Shown piece after piece: positions 6,453 through 14,732 of a stretch of DNA of 26,334 bases (the first letter of the stretch is position 1; each line of letters starts with the position of its first letter). The DNA is from CAYLXP01 sp964387425. GTDB taxonomy: Bacteria > Verrucomicrobiota > Kiritimatiellia > UBA8416. The position numbers and the translations under genes were made by a program. The stretch is taken from the NCBI GenBank assembly GCA_964387425.1, contig CAYLXP010000073.1, positions 1 to 26,334 of the forward strand, written 5' to 3'. The notes beneath the pieces were generated by a model, which saw nothing but the letters and a program-made list of their open reading frames with translations, was not told the DNA's origin and did no database searches.

Positions 6453-7505
6453 ATGAAACGACTACTCATTGCCGCCCTCTCATTCGCTGTCGCCAGTACC
6501 GCCATTGCGGGACCAAAAATGGAAGTCGGCGAAGATGGATGGCTGAAGCTCTCCTTTCTGGGACAGGCACATCTGAGCCACAGCGATACCGCAAATCCGG
6601 AGTACGATGCCTTCCTGCGTCGCGCTCGCATCATTCTGGCCGGCCAGGTTACAGAAGGCGTGCTGTTCTTCGCCGAGACGGACAATGACAACGCCGGCAA
6701 GGCCGGTGCTGGCAACGCCTCTACGGATATTCAGGATATCTTCGTGGACATCCAGATCATGGACAGCGCCCACTGGGTCAAAGCCGGTCTTGTTCTGCTG
6801 CCATTCTCGTTCGAGACACGTTCATCGGCGGCCAGCCTTCTGGGTACGGACTACAACTCAGAGGTCATCAAGCTCGCCAACACGTTCGTATGGCGTGACT
6901 ACGGTGCCGAGCTCCATGGTGATTTCCTGTCCAAGAGAGTGGCCTACGCCGTCGGTGTCTTCGATGGCTACGATTCGGCTACAGGCAGCAAGAATCCCGA
7001 TGCCGATGCCCGCGTTACGGGACATGTCATGGTGAACCTCGTGGGTGAGGCAGAAACCGGATGGTTCTATAGCCAGAATCGCCTGGGAGCCGCAGGTAGC
7101 TACCTCTCCATTGGCGCCGGTTTTGACCAGCAGGGCGCTGCCTCACGGATCGAAGCCACGGAAGACACGGACGCGATGGTCCTCGATTCCGATGCATGGG
7201 TTGTTGATTTCAAGGCCGGTACTGCAGTTGGTGATGTTGGCCTGACTGTGAATGGTGCCTGGTATGACTGGGACAACACCGTCTTCAGAGGAAACACCGC
7301 CTTCCTCGAGGCCGGTGCACTTCTTGGCAAAACCATGCTGACCGGCAAGTACACGCTTCAGGACCCCACTACCGGCGCCGACACACAGGACTACACCGCC
7401 GGCGTCCACTACTTCATGAAGAAGCACAATATCCGCGGGGGGCTTGAGTACCGCTGGGGCGATAGCGCCGACACAGCGCTTCTGGGCGTTCAGTTCCTGC
7501 TGTAA
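6453..7505 (+). CDS. Phosphate-selective-porin-like outer-membrane protein
   Basis: A 350-residue exported protein. The signal peptide is MKRLLIAALSFAVASTAIA with cleavage after AIA. The mature chain resembles the OprO/OprP porin family: an early FLRRARIILAG segment, alternating hydrophobic strands, WRDYGAELHG, and a C-terminal GVQFLL strand. It ends in Leu rather than the usual aromatic residue. Start choice: the frame opens at 6405, but the ATG at 6453 carries the signal peptide and an AGGAAGGA site. It lies directly downstream of the Na+/phosphate symporter and ahead of a strong terminator, so it probably brings phosphate into the periplasm. The ion specificity is inferred from context and family. 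Confidence 0.82.
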   Translation: MKRLLIAALSFAVASTAIAGPKMEVGEDGWLKLSFLGQAHLSHSDTANPEYDAFLRRARIILAGQVTEGVLFFAETDNDNAGKAGAGNASTDIQDIFVDIQIMDSAHWVKAGLVLLPFSFETRSSAASLLGTDYNSEVIKLANTFVWRDYGAELHGDFLSKRVAYAVGVFDGYDSATGSKNPDADARVTGHVMVNLVGEAETGWFYSQNRLGAAGSYLSIGAGFDQQGAASRIEATEDTDAMVLDSDAWVVDFKAGTAVGDVGLTVNGAWYDWDNTVFRGNTAFLEAGALLGKTMLTGKYTLQDPTTGADTQDYTAGVHYFMKKHNIRGGLEYRWGDSADTALLGVQFLL

Positions 7506-7525
7506 CCCGATGTAGATTCCTTCTG

Positions 7526-7563
7526 AGGCCGGTCGTCAGATCCAGACGGCCGGCCTTTTGTTT
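7526..7563 (+). terminator. Rho-independent terminator after the porin gene
   Basis: Arms at 7526-7537 and 7545-7556 form a 12-bp stem with a single G-U pair and a 7-nt loop. A T-rich tail (TTTTGTTTG) follows. It sits 20 bp after the porin stop codon and closes the phosphate-uptake unit. Confidence 0.85.
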
Positions 7564-7633
7564 GGGATATCGCGCTTGCCTGATGACGCCGCACAGTGCA
7601 AACATGGGTGCCAATGTAAACGGGAAACAATAA

Positions 7634-8992
7634 ATGACGGTAGTGATGTCGTTTTGCGGGCTGTGTCTGCTGGTAGCAGCAGGGAAGCTGCTGCGTGTGA
7701 AGGTGCCTCTCTTCCAGCGCCTCTACCTGCCTTCCTCAATTATCGCCGGTCTACTTGGACTTATCGTCGTCCAGGTCTGCGGTGAATCGTTGCCCCCCGG
7801 ATGGACGGCCGGCTGGAACAAGCTCCCGAGCTTCCTGATCAACATCGTGTTTGCCGCCCTATTCCTGGGGGTCACGATTCCGCCGCTGAGTGAAGTGTGG
7901 AAGCGCTCCGCCCCGCAACTTGCCTATGGTCAGATCGTGGCCTGGGGGCAGTATGTTGTCGGCCTTGGACTGGTGCTCCTTGTGCTCAGTCCTGCACTCG
8001 GTGTCTCCGCCCTGTTCGGTGTGATTGTGCCGGTTGGATTCGAGGGCGGACATGGCACCGCGGGCGGGCTTGGCCCGACGTTTGCTCAGTACAACTGGGC
8101 CGAAGGCACGGACTTTGGCCTTGCGTCGGCAACAGCCGGCATTATCGCCGCCATCGTGGTTGGCATGGCGCTTGTGAACTGGGCCGTACGCAAGGGAATC
8201 GTCCGTTCCGTCAGTACGGAGACATTGAATGACCCGGAGTTCTTGAGCGGAATGTACCCCGTGGATGCCCGTCCCGAGGCGGGTCGTCAGACCGTCTCCC
8301 CCAGCTCGGTCGACGCTGTGGCCCTGCACATAGCGGTTATCGGCGTGGCCGTCCTGCTCGGATTCATCCTGCGCTATGTCCTCATCTGGCTGGAACTGCA
8401 GATTCCCGGCATGGCCGACAACGAGATCAAGATCATGCGGGCCTTCCCGCTCTTCCCGCTCTGTATGATCGGCGGCCTCATCGTGCAGATCTGCATTTCG
8501 CGGTTTGCGAAGGTCTCCCCCATCGACCACGGCCTGATGCAACGTGTAGGTGGCACCGCGCTGGACTTCCTCGTTGTCGCAGCTATTGCGACGATTCAGA
8601 TTGAGGTGATCGCCAAGGGGTGGCGACCGTTTGTCATCATCGTGGCGGGAGGCATTCTCTGGAACGTATTCTGCGTGATGTGGCTGGCAAAGCGGATGCT
8701 GCCGAACTGCTGGTTTGAGCGGGCAATTGCGGAGATGGGCCAGTCCATGGGCGTGACGGCAACGGGGCTGCTCCTGCTACGTGCTGTCGATCCGGAGAGC
8801 AAGACAGAGGCGGCCTCGGCATTCGGCTACAAGCAGCTACTGCATGAGCCCTTTATGGGCGGTGGTCTCTGGACGTCCTCGGCTGTGATCATCGTAGCCA
8901 CGCACGGCGGATGGGTCGTCCTTGGTATCAGCGCAGGAGCCATTGCAGCCTGGGCGATCGTCTGGTGGCTGCTGCTGAAGGGAAAAGGCTGA
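7634..8992 (+). CDS. gltS: GltS-type Na+/glutamate symporter
   Basis: A polytopic inner-membrane protein of 452 residues with roughly ten to twelve hydrophobic segments. The motif GFEGGHGTAGGLGPTF (about residues 136-151) and a related C-terminal half with MGQSMGVTATGLLLLR are characteristic of the ESS/GltS family of sodium/glutamate symporters. The ribosome-binding site before the ATG at 7634 is weak, and an in-frame ATG at 7646 is an alternative. It stands alone after the porin terminator; the next gene begins 32 bp later with no terminator, so read-through into the YjbQ and QueA genes is likely. Substrate specificity for glutamate is by family only. Confidence 0.88.
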   Translation: MTVVMSFCGLCLLVAAGKLLRVKVPLFQRLYLPSSIIAGLLGLIVVQVCGESLPPGWTAGWNKLPSFLINIVFAALFLGVTIPPLSEVWKRSAPQLAYGQIVAWGQYVVGLGLVLLVLSPALGVSALFGVIVPVGFEGGHGTAGGLGPTFAQYNWAEGTDFGLASATAGIIAAIVVGMALVNWAVRKGIVRSVSTETLNDPEFLSGMYPVDARPEAGRQTVSPSSVDAVALHIAVIGVAVLLGFILRYVLIWLELQIPGMADNEIKIMRAFPLFPLCMIGGLIVQICISRFAKVSPIDHGLMQRVGGTALDFLVVAAIATIQIEVIAKGWRPFVIIVAGGILWNVFCVMWLAKRMLPNCWFERAIAEMGQSMGVTATGLLLLRAVDPESKTEAASAFGYKQLLHEPFMGGGLWTSSAVIIVATHGGWVVLGISAGAIAAWAIVWWLLLKGKG

Positions 8993-9024
8993 AACGCTGA
9001 AAGACTGAAAATGGGAGTGTGAAA

Positions 9025-9441
9025 ATGAAGTCCTATCGAAAAGAGCTGTGGTTTGATACGAAGGCCCGCCGGCAGATTATCGACATTACGCCGGACGTTG
9101 CGGAGTGTCTTACGGAGAGCGGGATCACTGAAGGACTCTGCCTCGTGAACGCAATGCACATCACCGCATCGGTGTTCATCAACGACGCGGAGTCCGGGCT
9201 GTACAGTGACTTCGAGAAGTGGCTGGAGAAACTGGCCCCGGAGAAACCCTATTCGCAGTACGCGCACAATGGGTACGAGGACAATGCCGACGCCCATCTC
9301 AAGCGTACCATCATGGGACGGGAAGTGGTTGTGGCAATAACAGACGGCCAATTCGATTTCGGCCCCTGGGAACGCATCCACTACTTCGAGCTGGATGGCA
9401 AACGCCGCAAACGGCTACTGGTGAAGATCATCGGGGAATGA
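9025..9441 (+). CDS. YjbQ/UPF0047 family protein
   Basis: A 138-residue single-domain protein of the UPF0047/YjbQ family. The family pattern is visible: an N-terminal beta strand, NAMHITASVFINDAE, a segment HNGYEDNADAHLKRTIMG and a C-terminal GPWERIHYFELDG. Family members have reported secondary thiamine-phosphate synthase activity, but the physiological role is not settled. A GTG at 9019 is possible, but GGGAG at 9013-9017 gives proper spacing only for the ATG at 9025. Its stop codon overlaps the queA start (ATGA), indicating translational coupling. Confidence 0.88.
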   Translation: MKSYRKELWFDTKARRQIIDITPDVAECLTESGITEGLCLVNAMHITASVFINDAESGLYSDFEKWLEKLAPEKPYSQYAHNGYEDNADAHLKRTIMGREVVVAITDGQFDFGPWERIHYFELDGKRRKRLLVKIIGE

Positions 9442-10481
9442 ACACTTCCGACTTCGATTACGAGCTTCCCGAGGAACTGATTGCCCAGGTGCCGGCGCCG
9501 GAGCGCGCCGCGTCCCGCATGCTCGTGGTGCATCGCGAGACCGGGGTGTTGGAACACCGCTGCATCTCCGATATCGGCGAGTACCTCAATGCCGGTGACC
9601 TGCTGGTGGTTAACAATACGAAGGTAATTCCAGCCCGTATCTTTGGTCACAAGGAGGAGACTGGGGGCAGCATCGAGTTGCTACTCCTGGAGCCACTGGG
9701 TGATGACGCATGGCGAGTACTCTGCCGAGCCTCGCGGCGCCCCAAAGTGGGAAACCGCCTCCTGATGGCCAATGGTCACATCGTGGCCGAGGTGCTCAGC
9801 ATTGGGGAGGCGGGACGGCTGGATGTACGACTGGAAAGCGATGGCCCCCTCCTCGATGTACTTGAACGGGAAGGCGAAACGCCGCTGCCGCCCTATATCA
9901 AGCGAACGGCTGACGACGAGCGGAAGGCAAGTGACCGCAGCCGCTACCAGACCGTCTATGCCTCGGAGCCGGGGGCTGTCGCCGCCCCGACGGCAGGGCT
10001 TCATTTCACGCCCGAGCTACTTGAGGCTCTATCAGAGGCGGGTGTAAGCAAGGCCGAGATCACGTTGCACGTGGGGATTGGGACGTTCCGTCCCGTAAGC
10101 GTCGACTCCGTGAGCGATCATCGCATGGATGAAGAGCGATATGAGGTCAGTGACACAGCAGCGGCAGCGATTCGGGACACGCGCGCGGGCGGGGGCCGTG
10201 TCGTAGCCGTCGGCAGCACATCTGTCCGTACGCTTGAGTCCGTCGTGGCCGCACACGGGGATATCGTCGCCTGCTCCGGGAGAAGTGACCTCTTTATCTA
10301 TCCGCCCTATGCCTTCAAGGCTGTGGACGCCATGCTCACCAACTTCCACCTGCCGAAATCGACACTGTTGATGATGGTCTCCGCACTCGCCGGAAGCGAC
10401 CTGATCAAGCGCGCCTACACCGAGGCCGTCCGGGAGCGGTATCGCTTCTTCAGCTATGGCGACTGCATGCTGATTCTGTAG
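9438..10481 (+). CDS. queA: S-adenosylmethionine:tRNA ribosyltransferase-isomerase QueA
   Basis: A cytosolic enzyme of queuosine biosynthesis that transfers and isomerises the ribosyl group of SAM onto 7-aminomethyl-7-deazaguanine in tRNA, giving epoxyqueuosine. Its 347 residues match the family length. Clear signatures are the N-terminal DFDYELPEELIAQVPA, LLVVNNTKVIPARI, the AAPTAGLHFT segment, GIGTFRPV, and the C-terminal FFSYGDCMLIL. The frame is open upstream to 9219, but the homology begins at the ATG at 9438, which overlaps the stop of the YjbQ gene. No other queuosine gene is in the window. Confidence 0.96.
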   Translation: MNTSDFDYELPEELIAQVPAPERAASRMLVVHRETGVLEHRCISDIGEYLNAGDLLVVNNTKVIPARIFGHKEETGGSIELLLLEPLGDDAWRVLCRASRRPKVGNRLLMANGHIVAEVLSIGEAGRLDVRLESDGPLLDVLEREGETPLPPYIKRTADDERKASDRSRYQTVYASEPGAVAAPTAGLHFTPELLEALSEAGVSKAEITLHVGIGTFRPVSVDSVSDHRMDEERYEVSDTAAAAIRDTRAGGGRVVAVGSTSVRTLESVVAAHGDIVACSGRSDLFIYPPYAFKAVDAMLTNFHLPKSTLLMMVSALAGSDLIKRAYTEAVRERYRFFSYGDCMLIL

Positions 10482-10482
10482 T

Positions 10483-10501
10483 GTTGGCCGAGACGGCCAG
10501 C
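10483..10501. terminator. Small hairpin between queA and the convergent DUF748-like gene
   Basis: GTTGGCCG (10483-10490) and CGGCCAGC (10494-10501) form an 8-bp stem with one G-U pair around a 3-nt loop. It lies exactly between two converging stop codons. There is no T-tract on either strand, so a terminator role is weakly supported. Confidence 0.3.
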
Positions 10502-10508
10502 CCTACAC

Positions 10509-11960
10509 CTACTGAGCCTCGGGGGCATCCGCCTTTGCCGTTCCGTTCGTTCCGGGCACCACGTCCGCTTCTGCATCAGCTGGCCCCTCCTCCTTCGGGC
10601 GAGGATAGGGTGCTGCCAGCACTTCGGCGCAGGCTTTGTCCCACTGCTTGTGCCAGCGGGCTTCGCAACCATCCCGCCAGGCATCCGCTTCGTCCTTTCC
10701 AATGACCTCCGTGGCCGTCTCACCAACACCTTCGACCGCGGCGGTGGCGGTGTCGACGATCGTCTCTGCCGTCTCTGTCACGGTCCCAACCGTAGCGGTC
10801 TTCAGGCCATCACCAATCTGCTCCAGGTCCGCCGTCGCAACCCCTTTGGCCGTTTTGAAGACGCCCTTCCCGAGGCTGCCGACAACCTTCAGAGCCCCCT
10901 TGCCCACCGCGGCAGTCGTTTTGGCTGCACCCTCCACCACTTCGACACCCGCACTGCTAACATCCGTCACTACGCTGCCTACGAGCATGGTCGGCCGACT
11001 GACAAGATTGAAGAGGGCCGTCGATTTGTCGATGTGCCAATCTGACGGCGTGCCGCCAATTGCAAACGGCATCGTATTGTCCTCCGTCTTCAGCTTCAGC
11101 TGGAAGTCCAGAACATCGACCGCCATAGTCAAGTCCGCGTAGGCATCCACGCAGGAGCCGCCCAGCGTTTGGATGACTCCCGGCGGAACAACCGCATCGA
11201 CTCCACTCTTGAGTTCAAGCCCCACGATTCGGGCGGCGGCCACAACGGGCGGCGGATCTGTGGTGAGAACCCCAAGCCGGGCAGTGAGCCCCACGAACGC
11301 ATCGTGGAAGTCGGGCTGCTTCAGGAAGGCGGTAACCACGGCGCTTCCGTTGAGCAGGGGTTCTCCCGCGTGGTCCGGATCAAACACCAGGTTCGTGACG
11401 GAGGCATTGCATTCGGCGACGTGAACCACCAGGGGTGGATCGTGGGTCAGGTCCCGGTACGAGCAGGTAAGCTCGCGTACATGCAGTTCCCGCACGGCAA
11501 CACCCATTGGTGATGATGAGGGCTCTTCGTCCTCCGCTTCGGGCTCGGCCGGTGCATTCGTGTCGTTACCGCCGGCCAGCGCCGCCACATTCAGGATGCC
11601 ATCCTTGTTGCGGACCAGGTTGATTTCCAGCCTGTCAACGGTCGCGGACTCCACCGAGAGCGGTCCATTGACAAGCGTCCGCATATTGACATCAACAGCG
11701 GCCTCGCCCAGCGAGAAGAGCGGCCTGCCCTCAAAGCCAACCGGTTGGTAAACCGTAATGCCCGCAGCCGAGAGTTTCCCGCGAGAAAGCGTTAAGTCCA
11801 CAGACTCAATAGATGCCGCCGTCCCCAGGACACCCGGCAACACCTTGTTTGCGATCGGAACGGCGCCTACCTGAAGCGCCACGCGTAGCACCACCAGGAT
11901 ACCAACGACCCACAGCAGCACCTTGCCGACGACGCGCCACTTTCCCACTGGCAGTTTCAT
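10509..11960 (-). CDS. AsmA/DUF748-like membrane-anchored envelope protein
   Basis: A 483-residue protein with one N-terminal membrane segment (about residues 7-30), followed by a periplasmic region built of repeating beta-rich units such as SIESVDLTLSRGKLSA and LSVESATVDRLEINL. This is typical of AsmA/DUF748 proteins, which are linked to lipid transport or outer-membrane assembly. Residues about 333-420 are Ala/Gly/Val/Thr-rich and look helical, and the tail is acidic. The ATG at 11960 is chosen over the open frame from 12011 because an AGAGGGG site precedes it and the membrane anchor begins at once. It is convergent with queA and divergent from the acyltransferase gene. Family assignment is moderate; no enzyme motif is visible. 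Confidence 0.7.
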   Translation of the reverse strand: MKLPVGKWRVVGKVLLWVVGILVVLRVALQVGAVPIANKVLPGVLGTAASIESVDLTLSRGKLSAAGITVYQPVGFEGRPLFSLGEAAVDVNMRTLVNGPLSVESATVDRLEINLVRNKDGILNVAALAGGNDTNAPAEPEAEDEEPSSSPMGVAVRELHVRELTCSYRDLTHDPPLVVHVAECNASVTNLVFDPDHAGEPLLNGSAVVTAFLKQPDFHDAFVGLTARLGVLTTDPPPVVAAARIVGLELKSGVDAVVPPGVIQTLGGSCVDAYADLTMAVDVLDFQLKLKTEDNTMPFAIGGTPSDWHIDKSTALFNLVSRPTMLVGSVVTDVSSAGVEVVEGAAKTTAAVGKGALKVVGSLGKGVFKTAKGVATADLEQIGDGLKTATVGTVTETAETIVDTATAAVEGVGETATEVIGKDEADAWRDGCEARWHKQWDKACAEVLAAPYPRPKEEGPADAEADVVPGTNGTAKADAPEAQ

Positions 11961-12047
11961 AAGACACCCCTCTTGTTTGTTCCTCGTAGAGCTTAGCAGA
12001 ATCGGCCGCACTTGTCATCTACAGGGCAGGCGATATGACGTTCCGAC

Positions 12048-12075
12048 TTGCCCCTATCGATGATCCGTCTATACT
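12048..12075 (+). promoter_or_regulatory. Candidate sigma-70 promoter for the acyltransferase operon
   Basis: TTGCCC (12048-12053), a 16-nt spacer and TATACT (12070-12075, five of six consensus bases) lie upstream of the acyltransferase start in an intergenic region between divergent genes. Confidence 0.4.
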
Positions 12076-12119
12076 CGATTCCACGACTGAGGAAGCACAA
12101 CTCACTGGAACAGAAGCAC

Positions 12120-12887
12120 ATGACAGATGCCAGGACAACCAAGGTAAAGGATGCCATGCAGAGCCAATCGGCATTCACCGCCTATCGCAACCTGATGTAT
12201 GGCGATACCTCCATGGGCTATTTCATGCGTGCGGAACTGTTGCAGAGCTGTCTGTCCGGAATGGCAGGGGCCGCAGGGATCTTCCTGCGCAGCCGCCTCT
12301 ACAAGGGGCTGTTCGGGGCCGTCGACGGCAAGGTCATTGTCGGCCGTAACGTTGTGCTGCGTCACCCGCGCAAGATTCGTGTGGGGTCCGGTGTCATTCT
12401 CGACGACAACTGTATGGTCGATGCCAAGGGGCAGAGCAACGAGGGCGTTGCCTTGGGCGACGGTGTCTTCATCGGACGCGGCAGCATCGTCTACTGCAAG
12501 AATGGCAATATCACGCTCGGCGATCGCGTCAACGTCTCTTCGTCCTGCACGCTTTTCTCCTCGAACGACCTGACCATTGGTGCCGGCACGCTAATAGGCG
12601 CTTACAGCTACATTCTCAGCGGCGGAGAGTACGATCTCGATTCCGAAGTGCCTTTTATCGACCAGGACGGCATGAAGACCGCCGGGCCTCTCACCATTGG
12701 TGACAACTGTTGGTTGGGGACGCGCGTGACCGTTCTTGACGCTACGGGGAGCATCGGTGACCATTGCGTGATTGGAGCAGGAGCGGTAGTGATCAAACCC
12801 GTACCGCCCGACAGCGTTGCAGCCGGGGTTCCTGCACGCATCGTCAAACAGCTTGAACAGACACCCCAACCACAATCGAAAGCATAG
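12120..12887 (+). CDS. Left-handed beta-helix (hexapeptide) acyltransferase
   Basis: A protein of 255 residues whose C-terminal two thirds consist of hexapeptide-type repeats (VGSGVIL, LGDGVFIGRG, LGDRVNVS, IGAGTLIGAYS, IGDNCWLGTR, IGAGAVV) and end with PPDSVAAGVPARIVK, typical of sugar O- or N-acyltransferases. A hydrophilic, partly helical N-terminus of about 65 residues precedes the helix. The start is uncertain: ATG at 12120, or ATG at 12156, which has AAGGA four bases upstream. The segment that carries the catalytic His in many relatives (GGDH-type) reads SGGEYDLD here. The SDR gene begins 4 bp downstream, so the two form an operon with the deacetylase. The acceptor is unknown. Confidence 0.85.
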   Translation: MTDARTTKVKDAMQSQSAFTAYRNLMYGDTSMGYFMRAELLQSCLSGMAGAAGIFLRSRLYKGLFGAVDGKVIVGRNVVLRHPRKIRVGSGVILDDNCMVDAKGQSNEGVALGDGVFIGRGSIVYCKNGNITLGDRVNVSSSCTLFSSNDLTIGAGTLIGAYSYILSGGEYDLDSEVPFIDQDGMKTAGPLTIGDNCWLGTRVTVLDATGSIGDHCVIGAGAVVIKPVPPDSVAAGVPARIVKQLEQTPQPQSKA

Positions 12888-12891
12888 CAAA

Positions 12892-13878
12892 ATGAACGTA
12901 CTTGTTACCGGCGGGACCGGCTTTACAGGCAAGGCGCTAGTCCGGCGGCTTCTGGATGAGGGACACGCGGTTACCGCGCTCGACTACAAAGAGGGATTGA
13001 AGACGCAGGAGCTGCGCGACTGGGGCGCGACGGTTGTGATCGGCTCGGTCACCGACAAGGCCGTGGTTGAGCAGGCCATGCAGGGTGTGGACGTCGTCCA
13101 ACACATGGCGGCCGCGTTTCGTGAGCTGGATGTCCCGGAATCCTACTACGACGAAGTCAACGTCGGCGGAACGAAGATCGTGCTGGAAGCGGCCAAGCAG
13201 GCGGGCGTGAAGCGGTTTGTCTATACCAGCACCTGCGGGGTACACGGCAACGTCGACAACCCGCCGGGTGGTGAGGACGCACCCATCCAGCCGGCCGACT
13301 ACTACCAGCATACCAAGTACCTGGCCGAACCGGTCGTCCTCGAATACCACTGTCCGGAGATGCCCTGCGTGATTCTACGCCCAGCGGCTATCTATGGGCC
13401 TGGTGATCCGGAACGTTTCTTCATGATCTTTAGACGAGTGGCTTCCGGTAAGTTCCCCATGTTCGGCAGCGGCAAGACCCTCTACCACCCGCTCTACATC
13501 GACAACCTGGTCGACGCACTGATGCTGGCGATGGAGTCGGGTAAAGGCGATGGTGAAGCCTACCTGATTGCAGACGAAGAATACGTGGAAATCGAGGATC
13601 TCGTGAAACGCACAGGCAAGGCCCTTGGCGTCGATGTAAAGATCCCGCACTTCCCGGTCACGCCGCTGGTTATTGCCGGCCACATCTGCGAGAAGGTCTG
13701 CAAGCCGTTTCACGTCACGCCACCCATCTTCCCGCGGCGTGTTGACTGGTATAGGCAGAACCGCGCCTTCAAGATCGACAAAGCCAAGCGGGACCTCGGC
13801 TATGTGCCGCGCATCGATCTGGATGAAGGTCTGAAGCGGACGGCCGAGTGGTACCGTGCTGAAGGATACCTCAACTAG
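12892..13878 (+). CDS. Extended SDR, NAD-dependent sugar epimerase/dehydratase-like
   Basis: A 328-residue Rossmann-fold enzyme. GGTGFTG (7-13) binds the dinucleotide, Tyr138-x3-Lys142 (YQHTK) is the catalytic pair, and YTST near 111-114 supplies the Ser/Thr. LRPAAIYGPGDPERF is a typical extended-SDR substrate-side motif. The closest look is to nucleotide-sugar epimerases and 3-beta-hydroxysteroid-dehydrogenase-like SDRs. Substrate cannot be told from sequence. It is 4 bp after the acyltransferase gene, and its stop codon shares one base with the GTG start of the deacetylase gene, so all three are probably made together. Confidence 0.88.
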   Translation: MNVLVTGGTGFTGKALVRRLLDEGHAVTALDYKEGLKTQELRDWGATVVIGSVTDKAVVEQAMQGVDVVQHMAAAFRELDVPESYYDEVNVGGTKIVLEAAKQAGVKRFVYTSTCGVHGNVDNPPGGEDAPIQPADYYQHTKYLAEPVVLEYHCPEMPCVILRPAAIYGPGDPERFFMIFRRVASGKFPMFGSGKTLYHPLYIDNLVDALMLAMESGKGDGEAYLIADEEYVEIEDLVKRTGKALGVDVKIPHFPVTPLVIAGHICEKVCKPFHVTPPIFPRRVDWYRQNRAFKIDKAKRDLGYVPRIDLDEGLKRTAEWYRAEGYLN

Positions 13879-14732
13879 TGCTGCCTAACGCGAACAAGGT
13901 CGATCCTGTATCGCTCTTCGGTGAGCGGGTACTGGTTCTTGTTCCGCATATGGATGATGCCGCCCTGGGCTGCGGCGGTGCGCTTGCCCTGCTTGCAGGG
14001 AAATGCGACGTCCAGTTACTGTACTGCACAGACGGACGCGGCACCTTGAATAAGGACGAGATCCGGGAGATTGAAGGCCGCGACGATGACATCGGGCTTA
14101 TACGCAAACGGGAGACTCACGCCGCCCTGGGTATCCTGGGGTATTCACCGGAACAGCTCACATTTCTGCCTCACCGGGAGTGGCACCTGGCCCGAGGCGA
14201 GCAAGAGCTGAAGCGCGAGATCCGATCACGGCTCGAAGACTTCGCTCCCACTGCCGTTCTCGCACCCTCCCGGTTTGACAAGCACGTTGACCACCTCACG
14301 CTGAACCGTGCAGCGCGCAACGTGCTTGCCGGAAGCGATAGACCGCCTGCCCTTTTCGAGTACTTCGTATACTATCACTGGAAGTTGCTGCCATCAGGAG
14401 ACATCCGCACTTACATCAGGCCGGAGAGAATGCGGCTGGTTGAGGTCGGCGCCGTCTCGGATGTGAAGCGTAAGGCGCTGGACGCCTTCGTCAGCCAGAC
14501 GACCGTCTACTATCCGTGGCAACACAAACCGGTACTGAGCGATGAACTGCTGTCAGAGTTCTCTGCGGGACCGGAGTTCTTCATGCCGGTAGAACCCGGC
14601 CTGCGGGATCGGGATATCCTGACGACATCCCCATTCCTGGTTCAACTACTGAACCGGCTGGAGCCCCTGCTGAAGAACACGAAAGAGAAACTGCTCTCGA
14701 TCAAACACAGAATCACTGCCAGGCACTCTTGA
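13878..14732 (+). CDS. PIG-L/LmbE-family deacetylase
   Basis: A zinc-dependent deacetylase-like protein of 284 residues. PIG-L enzymes remove acetyl groups from N-acetylglucosaminyl lipids or small thiol precursors. The metal site is visible: His24-x-Asp26-Asp27 in PHMDDAALGCGG (the family AHPDDxExGCGG motif, with Glu replaced by Ala) and HVDH (136-139). There is no signal peptide. The GTG start at 13878 uses the last base of the preceding TAG stop. Its 3' end overlaps the convergent lipoprotein gene by 20 bp. With the acyltransferase and SDR upstream, the likely role is modification of an amino-sugar. Confidence 0.88.
   Translation: MLPNANKVDPVSLFGERVLVLVPHMDDAALGCGGALALLAGKCDVQLLYCTDGRGTLNKDEIREIEGRDDDIGLIRKRETHAALGILGYSPEQLTFLPHREWHLARGEQELKREIRSRLEDFAPTAVLAPSRFDKHVDHLTLNRAARNVLAGSDRPPALFEYFVYYHWKLLPSGDIRTYIRPERMRLVEVGAVSDVKRKALDAFVSQTTVYYPWQHKPVLSDELLSEFSAGPEFFMPVEPGLRDRDILTTSPFLVQLLNRLEPLLKNTKEKLLSIKHRITARHS

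Noticed and set aside
7561..7633. Sigma-54 promoter (GG...GC) before the glutamate symporter
   Set aside because: The best GG-to-GC spacing is one or two bases too long for a -24/-12 element.
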